Below are positions 54,901-61,184 of a DNA stretch of 64,000 nt, piece after piece. This stretch comes from Nilaparvata lugens. Its lineage: Eukaryota > Arthropoda > Insecta > Hemiptera > Delphacidae. The stretch covers positions 52,510,463 to 52,574,462 of the forward strand of contig NC_052507.1 in assembly GCF_014356525.2 (NCBI RefSeq), read 5' to 3'. The notes beneath the pieces are model-generated. The model did no database searches. It was not told the DNA's origin and was given only the letters and a program-made list of their open reading frames with translations. Every line of letters begins with the position of its first letter. The stretch's first letter is position 1. Position numbers and translations under genes: made by a program.

Positions 54901-55722
54901 TGAACAATACAATACAATTGAACAATGCATTGGAATTAAAAACGCGCTTCCGGCTGAACCGTTCAACCGATTTGTTTGAAATTAATTTTAAAATTCTTGA
55001 AAAAAATTTGCCTTGACTACTGTACTTGCATTACTTGATTTTTTTCTTAATATAAAAATGATCAATTGTAAAAACTTATTTAAATTGGAAAAAATAGCAT
55101 ATGGTAGCGAGTTTTAAAACTTTAAGCTGATTGCAAAACAGTCTTGGTCTTCCATATTGGACTAAAAATAAGTAAGTAATCACAAGAAGTAATTTGACCC
55201 CAACAGTGCTGCTATCTATAGGGCTAGAATCACAATTTTTTCTATGCTGTTTCGCCTTAATGAAAACGTTACACTATGGATACTAATTCATTCACGATTG
55301 CAATAAATTTAGCTGTAAATTGCAATAAATTTAGATATTTCCAAAAATTGAACTCCTTTTTGAAAAATTGTAACTCAGCACTCAAGGAAGATATAGAGCT
55401 CCAAATAAATTCATTTAATTCTAAATTGTATTATCTACAGAAAGACATGAGTGATCACAAAAGTGGGTACTGACCATTTCTAGTTCATCGTTGAGCGATG
55501 TGAAGACAAACTGCGACGCCTCATCGGCACTGAAGTGCAAACTGGGTGGCTGACCACCCCCACCCCCACCCTGACTGCCGGCGGTGTCCACCGCAGTTGT
55601 CGTCACTTGAGTGGAGGTTGCGCCACCGCCATTGAGTCGCGGTCGCTGCTTCTCGGCCTGCGCCCAAGTCAATCGGCCGATTGTGCCCACCAGGAAGCGA
55701 CTGATGTATTCGTCACGCACCT
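33901..55722 (-). CDS. TADA2B: Ada2b (TADA2B) SAGA adaptor, nine exons, 5' part missing
   Basis: Nine minus-strand exons join without breaking the frame: 55475-55722, 48287-48362, 47025-47172, 42264-42462, 39636-39688, 38440-38647, 37213-37275, 34165-34203 and 33901-33981. The product follows the Ada2b order: EVRDEYISRFLVGTIGRLTW, ELEMEYDNGAEVLISSL, LKLAHVDMYTIKLRERARRK, LRSLSQFHTAAEHEQ with NYREAGITRIDELPHYEQAR, then LLSPTETQ-MCTSLELTPSQF, the start of the C-terminal SWIRM-like domain, ending NNNWIAK. Ada2b ties Gcn5 and Ada3 into the SAGA histone-acetylation complex in the nucleus. The N-terminal ZZ zinc finger and SANT domain are absent and should lie right of the window. Introns are large and filled with transposons. 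The gene is probably functional, as no stop or shift is needed. Confidence 0.88.
34165..34203 (-). CDS. TADA2B: TADA2B small exon, 39 bp
   Basis: Donor CAG|GTAAAAAT is good, the acceptor (TATATAAG) lacks a strong pyrimidine tract. It encodes NATKNYADFLNIQ in phase 0, filling the gap between the two flanking exons in the C-terminal domain. Lowest confidence of the exons. Confidence 0.55.
35379..35538. mobile_element. Hairpin MITE with 54-bp arms
   Basis: Left arm 35379-35432 starts GTGCGTACAGATTTACGCGC; right arm 35485-35538 is its reverse complement with few mismatches. A loop of about 50 bp separates the arms. It sits in an Ada2b intron. I associate similar hairpins with planthopper sequences, unverified. 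Confidence 0.85.
35592..36430. repeat. Direct repeat pair with hairpin between
   Basis: Segments 35592-35820 and 36195-36430 match in the same orientation: AACTTGACAAACT, CAGTAGTTCAGACGTGATGA, ATAATTTTCCTATAC, CCAGTTCTTTCCTTTATTA and a tail of GATAGATGG units. Between them (35830-35945) is a hairpin with about 45-bp arms around a GATAGATA/TATCTATC core. The unit follows a phrase AACCCGAGCTTCGCAAGGG (about 35561), and looks like a LINE or SINE 3' end duplicated in tandem. Confidence 0.7.
36430..36560 (-). repeat. tRNA-derived SINE head
   Basis: On the minus strand the segment reads like a degenerate tRNA: AGTGGATAGAGTGC (A box/D arm, about 36525-36545), an anticodon-like hairpin GTGC-TTTCCTA-GCAC, then CCCGTGTTCAAACC (T arm/B box, about 36492-36506). 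An AAAATAAAAATG tail follows at about 36435-36450. As the arms do not form a clean cloverleaf and a tail follows, a SINE is more likely than a working tRNA gene. Confidence 0.6.
37213..37275 (-). CDS. TADA2B: TADA2B exon: MCTSLELTPSQF
   Basis: 63 bp, acceptor TTTTTTTCAG, donor CTT|GTAAGTAA, phase 0 at both ends. It encodes MCTSLELTPSQFISMKGMML plus L, equivalent to the LC-(S/T)SL-(x)-L-(x)-P-(x)-(x)-(Y/F) motif of Ada2 C-terminal domains. Confidence 0.88.
37765..38245 (+). repeat. Second copy of the 18050-type dispersed repeat
   Basis: It matches 18050-18490 in order and orientation. It differs by an internal 51-bp tandem duplication (37925-37975 and 37976-38026, both starting TCTTAGTGAATCATT). 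It lies in the intron between the 38440 and 37213 exons of Ada2b. Confidence 0.88.
38440..38647 (-). CDS. TADA2B: TADA2B exon: Ala/Gly-rich linker to LLSPTETQ
   Basis: Acceptor TTGTTTATAG, donor CAG|GTAAGC. It encodes an acidic start (EKEDEDAPHS), an Ala/Gly/Val low-complexity segment and IDLIASRHLLSPTETQ, matching the (E)LLS-(x)-(x)-E leader of the SWIRM-like domain. Very G/C-rich compared with all neighbours. In another frame the same DNA reads Gly/Arg-rich and stops early. Confidence 0.82.
38648..40349. other. Ada2b intronic DNA
   Basis: Apart from the 53-bp exon at 39636-39688, no gene or repeat is recognised. ORFs at 38496-38783 and 39994-40275 are unsupported; the first is the antisense of the GC-rich Ada2b exon. 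Confidence 0.5.
39636..39688 (-). CDS. TADA2B: TADA2B small exon, 53 bp
   Basis: Acceptor TTTTTCCTAG, donor AAG|GTGAGTG. Phase 0 in, phase 2 out. The sequence (GSRTWISVLRHSHIFRR) is not itself recognisable, but including it puts the next exon in the frame that reads LLSPTETQ; skipping it would give a stop. It is the only short stretch with both consensus borders found between its neighbours. Confidence 0.65.
40350..40516. mobile_element. PIF/Harbinger-like MITE, TAA duplication
   Basis: 167-bp element with ends GGGTCAGACCATACGTAGCGG and, inverted, GGACCAGACCATACGTAGCGG, flanked by TAA at 40347-40349 and 40517-40519. The 3-bp T(T/A)A duplication and GGG start are typical of PIF/Harbinger MITEs. 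Confidence 0.75.
40555..41300 (+). pseudogene. LINE fragment: RNase H domain and C-terminal zinc motif
   Basis: In shifting frames the sequence gives LVWYTDG (first catalytic Asp, about 40571), IFLAEIWGIMAC (catalytic Glu, about 40670), then an open stretch 40693-40959 with HIVILSDCQAALKALDS (second Asp) and LGWVPGHVGIGGNERADELA (last Asp and the HVG loop). This is the RNase H order found in I, R1, LOA and related LINE clades. Farther on, ETAKHIILDCE (about 41228-41262) resembles the terminal zinc motif. RT and endonuclease are absent, and several shifts and stops occur. It sits in an Ada2b intron, antisense to it. Confidence 0.85.
41386..41500 (-). repeat. Single copy of the 6063-type MITE family
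   Basis: Reverse-orientation copy starting TATAGTGAGATTCACGTTAT and ending in AACGTAATGTTGCCAA. No partner arm is adjacent. Confidence 0.7.
41919..42236. repeat. Inverted duplication with about 125-bp arms
   Basis: Arms 41919-42042 and 42107-42236 are near-perfect inverted copies (GAAGGCGTGGTAACTATGCC, GATTAGCAGTGA, and a purine/pyrimidine GAAGAAG/CTTCTTC part), with a 64-bp loop. The right arm ends 28 bp from the splice donor of the Ada2b exon 42264-42462. A diverged third piece lies at about 41700-41760. Confidence 0.88.
42264..42462 (-). CDS. TADA2B: TADA2B exon: LRSLSQF to HYEQAR
   Basis: Acceptor GTTGTTGTAG, donor TCT|GTAAGG. It encodes ELEERLRSLSQFHTAAEHEQ, then RRLTELINYREAGITRIDEL and PHYEQARLAHHSRS, the conserved Ada2 block with YR-(x)-GIT-(x)-(x)-E. 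A long inverted duplication starts 28 bp past the donor. Confidence 0.92.
42520..42580 (+). repeat. Retroelement 3' end motif, copy 1
   Basis: The order AACAGTTTTATG, AAGCCTGTTGTT, GAGTCCAGTCTC and ACTCACAACATGT is repeated at 44810-44912 and, more weakly, at 52335-52412, where it runs into AATAAATAAATAAAT. The latter tail suggests these are LINE 3' ends. Confidence 0.55.
42700..44758. mobile_element. 2.06-kb element with perfect 26-bp inverted ends
   Basis: AAGCTCGGTCCAGACGCTCA plus 6 more bases at 42700-42725 recurs exactly inverted at 44733-44758. A second inner motif, GTCTTTTGCTCAAGCAAAAG, occurs near both ends (about 42731 and 44705). No transposase ORF is present; the middle is filled by another repeat (43620-44400). 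The ends may belong to two copies of a short MITE or to one composite element. Confidence 0.6.
43620..44400. repeat. Long repeat with CTAGGGCCG-type ends
   Basis: It begins near CACCTAGGGCCGAAAATGAG and ends near CTAGGGCCGTAAAACTTTTA and CATTTTCGGCC; the centre (43795-44060) is the inverted match of 12190-12515. GAGGCCGTAGGCCGAGG near 43680 is another short dyad. Non-coding. Confidence 0.6.
44810..44912 (+). repeat. Retroelement 3' end motif, copy 2
   Basis: It matches 42520-42580 (GAACAGTTTTGGGCTTATGC, GAGTCCAATCTCACAACTCA) and ends in GAATAAATAAATG, directly before the LINE at 44924. Confidence 0.55.
44924..46990 (+). pseudogene. 5'-truncated CR1/Jockey-like LINE, RT and C-terminus
   Basis: The element begins in the connection before the RT (YFISMAPET..., about 45270) and continues NSVGYDNIPIKVLKAC, AKIIPLFKKCNRANMKNYRP (45541-45600), VLLDLSRAFDSVDKGIL (45762), GVPQGSILGPLLFVLYIN (45954) and TLYADDTTLLLYG (about 46045-46083). 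C-terminal text (HLVYGVELWGSISGL, LQKRAVRYLANL) follows at 46408-46862. Frameshifts at about 45513, 45705-45735 and 46230-46390 inactivate it. It ends in ATAAAATGAATTTGAATTAA at about 46980-47000. It is antisense to the host Ada2b and ends 25 bp from an exon's splice donor. Confidence 0.88.
47025..47172 (-). CDS. TADA2B: TADA2B exon: AHVDMY-KLRERARRK
   Basis: Acceptor TTTGTTGCAG, donor CG|GTGAGTGA. It encodes LKLAHVDMYTIKLRERARRK and RVSRDYQLVAQFFSTKKDK, a strongly conserved basic helix of Ada2 proteins. Phase 1 in, phase 2 out. A LINE 3' tail ends only about 25 bp beyond the donor. Confidence 0.92.
47635..47841. repeat. Small hairpin with 27-bp arms
   Basis: CATAGTGGAGCGGTAAACGT plus 7 bases at 47635-47661 recurs inverted at 47815-47841 with two mismatches. 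Non-coding, in the Ada2b intron. The remaining sequence to 48286 contains only a C10 run near 48110. Confidence 0.7.
48287..48362 (-). CDS. TADA2B: TADA2B exon: EYDNGAEVLISSL
   Basis: 76 bp with consensus borders (TTGTCAACAG acceptor, CTG|GTAAGTAG donor). It encodes EYDNGAEVLISSLKDSSMED plus DELDT, matching the Ada2 segment EYD-(x)-AE-(x)-LIS. It ends in phase 1, and the G joins CC of the next exon. Confidence 0.9.
49289..51434 (+). CDS. Predicted spliced gene, basic Ser-rich protein, function unknown
   Basis: Exons 49289-49392, 50000-50101, 50582-50668 and 51054-51434 have consensus borders and one continuous frame (phase 2 throughout). The product starts MDSRHTVKGKKKLVLSARRM, is very basic (KRRLPPEF, GKKRRPHKRK), then Glu/Ser-rich (KSKEEEKSGPSTSSST) and, beyond the MITE, continues DGTPDFATIVPPIPSIGLQP to CDTLLTR at a donor. 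An optional exon at 49522-49690 (SSYYHKRDMNDFNVIDNAIR...) would end the protein early at a TAA. I recognise no domain; the basic tracts could be nuclear signals. As sequenced, the last exon contains a stop within a MITE at 51193-51195. It lies in an Ada2b intron on the opposite strand. It might be the front part of the YqaJ-type gene at 52888, but the phases do not join directly. Confidence 0.6.
49522..49690 (+). CDS. Optional terminal exon of the same gene
   Basis: Acceptor TTTATTCTCAG, in frame with the 49289 exon; reads SYYHKRDMNDFNVIDNAIRI, IMQDMSEWIVTESNRVIEKH and ends QNSQYPII before TAA. Alternative use (this exon versus 50000-50101) is inferred from splice phase alone. Confidence 0.45.
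51106..51255. mobile_element. 150-bp PIF/Harbinger-like MITE inside an exon
   Basis: Terminal inverted repeats GGGCCGTTTGTACAGT and (inverted) GGGCCGTTTGCACAGT, flanked by TTA at 51103-51105 and 51256-51258. Element plus one TTA is 153 bp, a multiple of three, so the host frame resumes after it. Inside, an in-frame TGA lies at 51193-51195. Confidence 0.88.
51435..52334. other. Intronic or intergenic DNA
   Basis: Low-information AT-rich sequence. Two minus-strand ORFs near 51857-52115 lack any motif. Phrases near 51490-51540 and 52240-52290 (AAAGTAGGTTGTGTTCCATA and its inverse ATGGAACATAACCTACTTTT) form a long inverted repeat about 750 bp apart, probably the ends of an element. Confidence 0.5.
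52335..52412 (+). repeat. LINE 3' end motif, copy 3
   Basis: GAAACAGTTTTGGGCTATGC, CTGTTAGTCCTTCCCCAATC and then a tail of AATAAATAAATAAAT. No coding part is attached; a severely truncated insertion. Confidence 0.6.
52631..52673. mobile_element. 43-bp element made only of inverted ends
   Basis: CATAGAGAAATAATAGCGTAA and its inverse (TTATGCTATTGTTTCTCTATG) almost abut. The 7-bp GTTTAAT flanks both sides (52624-52630, 52674-52680). The ends match those of the 280-bp element at 60905-61184, which also has a 7-bp duplication. Confidence 0.8.
52888..53121 (+). pseudogene. C-terminal part of a YqaJ-type nuclease gene
   Basis: A splice acceptor (GATTTTTTAG) is followed by VQGQLHVAEKK; after a frame change in a run of eight A (52915-52922) comes CYFVVWTKKDIHIEKIERDD and RFWIEKMEKKLIYFYYHAL; after a second change near 53040, LPEILDPRTCRSMAIREP and a stop at 53119-53121. 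The order QVQGQL-(x)-V, (C/A)-(x)-FVVWT-(x)-K, E-(x)-I-RD-(x)-FW and LPE-(x)-(x)-D is that of the C-terminal half of YqaJ/lambda-exonuclease-like proteins, which are multicopy in many insects. AATAAA overlaps the stop (53120-53125). Two shifts imply a pseudogene or sequence errors. The catalytic N-terminal half was not found upstream. Confidence 0.6.
53351..53461. repeat. Hairpin, relative of 60100-60273
   Basis: AAGGTGAAATGAAAGCGATG, then GTTCCACATAATTTATTT and the inverse copy AAATAAATCATGTGGAACTG to ATTTCACT. Same arm sequence (AAGGTGAAATGAAAxxxAT, TCC ACATAAT) as the hairpin at 60100. Confidence 0.8.
53462..54298. other. Intronic DNA of Ada2b, nothing recognised
   Basis: No repeat or convincing exon. 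A 95-codon minus ORF at 53890-54177 is Ser/Leu/His-rich with no motif. Confidence 0.4.
54299..55100. repeat. Tandem duplication, 413-bp period
   Basis: Copy 1 (54299-54711) and copy 2 (54712 to about 55100) both start GTGAATTGCAAACTTTGTCA and share GGTCACTGACTA, CTTAGGCAGTGAACTGACCG and CAACCGATTTGTTTGAAATT. They differ in the length of the GA-rich tract (54395-54440 versus 54815-54832) and by scattered substitutions. Non-coding. Confidence 0.9.
55475..55722 (-). CDS. TADA2B: TADA2B exon: EVRDEY block and Gly-rich linker
   Basis: Acceptor TTTTTGCAG before 55722, donor ATG|GTCAGTAC after 55475. The first two bases complete a split Glu codon. It encodes the conserved segment after the SANT domain (DEYISRFLVGTIGRL), a Thr/Gly-rich linker with a run of glycines, and ends LNDELEM, continuous with EYDNGAE of the next exon. 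Phase 0 at its 3' end. Confidence 0.85.
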
Positions 55723-56053
55723 CTGCAAAAATCAATAAATCAAACATCCATTCAAACAAGTAAAATGCAGTCGAATTCAGTTGAATTCGGACAGCCGAAC
55801 TGGACGGTAGTAGATAAGATAGCTCGTGCCGGCCTACCGACTCCGTAAACAAGTTAAAGGCTGACTACTATTATTGCCTACACATTTTTTCTTTTATAAT
55901 ATTTCTTTTAAAATAATCCACTCTAGTGAGAATTTGTCGATTGTGACTAGGTTTCGAGTGAGTTTGTGATCTGTTGCTTTACTGTGATTAAATTCTGTCG
56001 TTTGAGTGAAGAAACTTATTCGTTATATCGTCTGTATAATACTAGGTATTAAA

Positions 56054-56476
56054 ATGAGTTGCTTCATGTGCAAGCAGCCTTTCAAAAACGTTCAGGACGT
56101 TGCAAAGTGTGCATCATGTGCTAATAAATTTCACCCAGGGTGCTGTCGAATACGCACGGTTGCGAAACTAAACGCCATGCTCGCGAGCGGATCATCATGG
56201 AGATGTGATCAGTGCTCTGGGACGACAACATCGAACACCACAGACACTGGGACAATACCATCCAACACCACTGAAGCCGATAGTGGCATGTCCGTTAAGG
56301 GCATGTTGAAGAATATACAAAGTCAGATGGAGGTTAATAAAAATGAATCGTCGGCGAACTTTGCATCTCTTCATGAGGCGTTGGCGTCAATGAAAACTTC
56401 GTTCGACAGTCTTGAGAAGAAATTGTCACTAGTTGAGAGCGAGAATGTAAGTTTGAAGTCGCAGTGCAGTGATTGA
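56054..56476 (+). pseudogene. ORF1 start with PHD-type zinc finger
   Basis: The likely start is MSCFMCKQPFKNVQDVAKCA at 56054; the frame is open 48 bp upstream but the first residues there are not family-like. Zinc ligands: CFMC, CASC, HPGC and CDQC, the C4HC3 PHD pattern seen in CR1-type ORF1 proteins. A Thr/Ser-rich linker and a coiled coil (SFDSLEKKLSLVESENVSLK) follow. The ORF stops at the deletion junction (about 56470). In intact relatives ORF1 binds RNA and the finger may contact protein partners. Confidence 0.8.
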
Positions 56477-58748
56477 ATCGCTCATTACTGACCACAGAGC
56501 GATTTCAGCTTCATTGTCAATACCTGAATATAGAGACAGTGATGCTACTCCAGTAGTTCAAAATATAACAGATTTCAAGAAGTTAGTTGACTTATTGATG
56601 GAACACGACTGGACTAATTTATATGATTGTAACCTTGTTGATGGCAAGTTTTCCATATTCATAGATGTACTCCTCAACTATATAAATCAGTGCACTTACC
56701 AGCGCAAAAGTTCTTTTAAAAATAATAAGCACTTGAAACCATGGATGACAGATAGCATTTGCCTTGCAATTAGAAATCGTGATAAACTTTACAAAAAACA
56801 CAAGAAATATCCCCAAAATAATAATTATAAACATGATTTTTTAACTGCAAAGAGTAATATAAATAAATTGATAAAAGAACAAAAATATAAATACTTTTCA
56901 AAATTGAAGACTTTTCCTGTAAAGAAGCAGTGGGAGATCGTCAATGATCATTGTGGTCAAGCTACTTCTAAAAAAAGCCTATCCATCTGCATTGCGGAAA
57001 TAGTGTTTTGATTGATGAAAAACTCATCGCAAATAAATTCAATGAATATTTCATAAACATACCACAAGAAATAATTTCTTCTATACATGATCCAGATGAA
57101 TCGATGAATGATAATTATAATAGAAAATTCAAAACTATTAATTTCTGTAACTCTTTCTTTCTAAAACCCATAACTTTTTTTGAATTATTAACTGAAATAA
57201 AAATATTGAAGAAAGGAAAGTCTCCGGGACCGGATAATATATCATCTAATTTAATAAAATCAATATCTTATGCAATAGTACCTATTTTGTGTCACATCTT
57301 TAATGCGAGCTTTTCAGAGGGTAAATTCCCAACTAGACTCAAAACTGCAAAAGTGATCCCGATATTCAAAAGTGGATCTAATACGGAAATCTCAAATTAC
57401 AGACCCATCTCATTACTCTCAGTTTTTTCAAAAAAATTTGAAAAACTTTTAATAATATCCTTCTTCAGTAGAGTAAAGTTCTTTCATAGGGATCAATTTG
57501 GTTTCCAGGAGGGCTTAAGTACAGAGCAGGCGCTTAACAAGTTCATGGCAGATATCTATCACGGGATCAATACACCTCATAAGTACAGAACGTCAGGTCT
57601 ATTCTTAGACATAAGAAAAGCATTTGACACTGTAGAGCACAATATCCTTTTGGAAAAGCTTCGTGCTGCTGGAATCCGTGGGGTGGCTAACATGTGGCTA
57701 AGATCATATTTGTCAGATCGCAAGCAATATATATGTTTCAATTTCTAACAGTGATAGTGATTTGGCAATGGTTAAATATGGTGTCCCACAAGGATCAGTT
57801 TTGGGTCCGATACTATTTTTAGTGTACATTAATGATTTATTTTCTCATACTTTTAATGGATCCATTACATCCTTTGCTGATGACACAGCCCTAGCATACT
57901 CAGCCAAAGACGAAAGAGAATTGCATAGAATGATTCAGCATGATCTATTTGATCTGCGATGTTGGTTTGATTGCAACAAATTAGCAATTAATGCAGCTAA
58001 AACCTCCTACATAAACTTCTCTTTGTCAGCAACTTTCTATTTCCCAGATCCTATTAAATACCATCAATTTGGATGTGATTCGATGGGTTGTGACTGTGAA
58101 GTTATAAAACAATCAGAATCCGTCAAATATTTAGGATTGATTTTGGACCAGAGTTTAACTTGGGACTTTCACATAAGAGGAATTAAAAGGTACCTTCTAT
58201 ATTTAGTAGAGACATTTTATCGATTAAGAGAGTTCTTCCCTGTATCTGTTCTTCGTATGATGTATTTTGCTTTTTTCAATTGTAGGTTGGAGTATGGCAT
58301 TTCTTGCTATGCTTCCACATTCATGTCACATTTTAAAAATCTTATAGTTCTACAAAAATCTGTCATTAGGGTCATTTATGGTGCTAGTAGACGGGCTCAT
58401 ACTTCCCCTATGTTTAAATCATTGGGGATTCTCCCTTTTAGATATATGTATGTGTTGAAAGTTCTATCCCTGTTTTATAAAATGAGTGGGGATAGATATT
58501 TGATGGAAAATATTGGACAAGACAGTTTGGTTACACGGCAAACTACACGAATGCTGGTGAGACTTCCCAAACCCAACTGTACCACCTTTCAAAGATGCTT
58601 CATTTTTCTGGGACCAAAATTTCACAATATCCTTCCTGAGGAAATAAGGAAACTGAAAATTTGCAAACAATTCATCCGTAAAACGAAGTGTTGGCTATGG
58701 CTTCATTCACCTTTGGAAATTGAAAATTTCTTCAGAGTGGTAAGCTAA
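56477..58748 (+). pseudogene. ORF2 (end of endonuclease, RT, C-terminus)
   Basis: It opens with SLITDHRAISASL, the last motif of the endonuclease (56475-56513), so the first ~200 residues are gone. RT landmarks: SPGPDNISSNLIKSI (57220), AKVIPIFKSGSNTEISNYRP (about 57348), DQFGFQEGLSTEQALNKF (about 57491), LFLDIRKAFDTVEHNIL (57600), YGVPQGSVLGPILFLVYIND (about 57777) and FADDTALAY (57872). C-terminal: KYLGLILDQSLTW, FNCRLEYGISCYAS, LQKSVIRVIYG. Frame changes at about 57000 and 57745 are the only lesions after the deletion. Confidence 0.88.
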
Positions 58749-59454
58749 GTAAATAAATTGTCATGAAACCTAAACATTTTTTCTTCTTCTTCTCTCTTCT
58801 GTCTTAAATTCTTTTTTCTGCCTTAAAATACCTATTGGTCGATTTATAGGTGGTGGCTTCCTCCCTACTGTTCACATGAAGTTTATATCACTATGAGATA
58901 TAAGTAATGAGGGGAATGCTCTGATGTGTCAATTGTCGAATATTGATGACTGTGTGAATGCGTGTGTGTATGTGTCTTATCGTTTTCATATGTCCCATTA
59001 TTCAAACTCCTATTCACGGACAAGGGCTTTGCGGAAGCTCTTTTGTGAATAGTATTTTTGTTTGCATCGGTTCTCACATAAAATGTTAAGGTTCATTTCC
59101 ATCATCAGTTACATTATTCAAAAATGTTTATATGAGTTGTGTACTTATAAGTTTAAAGTTAATTTCTACTGTATTATTGATACATTATGATAATAGTGCC
59201 AAATTAACCTTTCAGAAGTGTTTAGTATCTTTAAATTGTTAGTTTTAGGTATCTGATGAGATGTTTTTTATTTTGTTGTATTGCTGATGTAAACAATAAA
59301 ACTTGAAACTTGAAAATAAAACTAATTTATTTCCCAAAACACAGTAGAAGAATATAGGCAGAATACAAGGAATCTACATTATAACAAGTTGCAAAAAAAT
59401 TCTTGTATGAGATAGAATAACATTAAGTTATAACCCAGGAAAGAGATATACTAC

Positions 59455-60098
59455 TATATCGTGTTGCATGGGAATGTATAATAGTTTAAATTAGTTTCAC
59501 TGTAGATGAACGCACGTAAATGCAAACTAATTTGCAACACAATCTACAATATGCACATGTGTGTAACCTGTGCGCATACATGAGTCAGAACTAGTTCAAC
59601 TAACAATAAACCTTCGGAAGAGAGAACTTCAAAAACAAGAAATTATATGACCAGAAATTTGAAAAAATAGTACACTAAATGTACAAGTGTAAATAAAAAA
59701 CGTTATTTGAATAGAACAAAAATAAGAAGCAGAACATTCTTATCTAGATAGAAATCAAGAGATGATTGCTGATTATGATTATTAATTTATTTGTTTATAC
59801 AACAAAGAGTCATTTGTTTCTATTTATTCAGTCATACAAGCACATAACAATATTTTGATTGCTGATTGAATTCAAAGATAGAAAGATTGAATAGCATCCA
59901 CTGCTCTCCTAATACAAGGGATCTGGAACTTGTAAAAAATGTTAGCAGTTACACCAATGGAGAGAAGGAATAAAAAAAATGCAGAATAATGAATAATAAG
60001 ATTGTAAGGTCTTACCTTGTGTAGAAGGCATTTACGTGCGTTCATCTACAGTGAAATAATTTAAACTATCATACATTTCCACGCAACACGATATAGAA
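59455..60098. mobile_element. Foldback element with about 68-bp arms
   Basis: 59455-59522 (from ATATCGTGTTGCATGGGAAT to GAACGCACGTAAATG) recurs inverted at about 60030-60096 with five or so changes. The interior (about 500 bp) is AT-rich and has no ORF. Confidence 0.8.
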
Positions 60099-60099
60099 A

Positions 60100-60273
60100 T
60101 TAAGGTGAAATGAAAAGATATTGTCAATTCCACATAATTTATTTGAGTCCAAACTAGTTTCGATGCACTTGGCATCATCACTACCACTGATGATGATGCC
60201 AAGTGCATCGAAACTAGTTTGGACTCAAATAATATATTATGTGGAATTGACAATATCTTTTCATTTCACCTTA
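60100..60273. repeat. Near-perfect hairpin with about 78-bp arms
   Basis: The left arm begins AAGGTGAAATGAAAAGATAT and ends GCACTTGGCATCATCA; the right arm is its reverse complement with two small indels. The loop is only about 15 bp. It directly abuts the foldback 59455-60098 and is related to 53351-53461. ORFs on both strands (60032-60253, 60121-60321) start with the same peptide because of the symmetry and are not genes. Confidence 0.88.
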
Positions 60274-60904
60274 ATATGGAGAAATTCCACAACATTTCTG
60301 TGCCAAGTGTTAATTACATAGAAATTGGCTGAATATACTTGATTCTTGATACTTGTTACTTGATATTCTCCCACTGGAAGCGCGTTTGCGCCGTGGTCGT
60401 CAGATTTAATGTAGAGCTCATAATGAGATCATAATGTAGAGCTCAATTTCCTTACTGTTCCTGGTGTCGGTGTGGTGAGATTCTTTCCTCAAAGTATTCT
60501 TGTAAACTATAGTATGGTCTTGTGAGGAATTTTTCAAGTTCATTTTTAAATTGACTCATGTTTTCCAAGGTCTTCAAATCATTTGGCAAGCAGTTGTATA
60601 TCCTTGCGCAGATATATTTGGGTCCATATTGGGTCAGTCTAGATCGTACCACTGACACATGAGTGTCGTTCCTTCGTCTGGTGTTGTAGTGGTGATATTG
60701 CTGATTGCTCAAAAAAATATCTGGCTTCCTTCTAGTCATCAAACACGCCTCCAAAACAAACAGGGCAGGTAGTGTTAGAATGTCAGCCTCCACAAACAAG
60801 GGTCTACAGTGGGCGAGGTATGGTTGCCTGAAGATAGTCCTTATAATTCGTTTCTGCAGAAGTAAAACTCTTTCCATGTGTGGACTGTTTCCCCAGAATA
60901 GTAC

Positions 60905-61184
60905 CACAGAGAAACAATAGCGTAAGAAGATATCCCATGGTATAGGGATATACCTAGGGAATTACCTATGTCGCAATTTTTACTGTTATCTCAAGCCGAT
61001 TACTGTCGATTTTTACTGTTTTGACCGGGTAAGAGTGTATGAACGGCACAATATGAGAGACTACCAGCGTCATAAAACTTCACAGGAAAGAACTACGTGG
61101 ACTATCAGCTTGAGATAACAGTATAAGTTGCGACATAAACGCCCTATACCATGGGATATCTACTTATGCTATTGTTTCTCTATG
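60905..61184. mobile_element. 280-bp hAT-like MITE with 7-bp duplication
   Basis: Ends CACAGAGAAACAATAGCGTA and (inverted) CATAGAGAAACAATAGCATA; ATAGTAC flanks it at 60898-60904 and 61185-61191. Removing it with one ATAGTAC restores the host LINE's reading NFGVLFWGNSPHMERV. A 7-bp duplication is close to the 8 bp of hAT elements, so the superfamily is tentative. Confidence 0.85.

Larger units (their letters stand above)
55862..59335 (+). mobile_element. CR1-like LINE with internal deletion
   Basis: 5' leader (about 55862-56053), a PHD-type ORF1 start, a deletion that removes the rest of ORF1 and most of the endonuclease, then a nearly continuous RT and C-terminal region to 58748, a long 3' untranslated part and an AATAAAACTTGAAACTTGAA tail at about 59297-59325. 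It lies just outside the first Ada2b exon in the window (intron), in antisense orientation. No target duplication found. Confidence 0.85.

Noticed and set aside
60032..60321. Two ORFs with the same N-terminal peptide on opposite strands
   Set aside because: Identical peptides arise because the region is a hairpin; no independent coding evidence.
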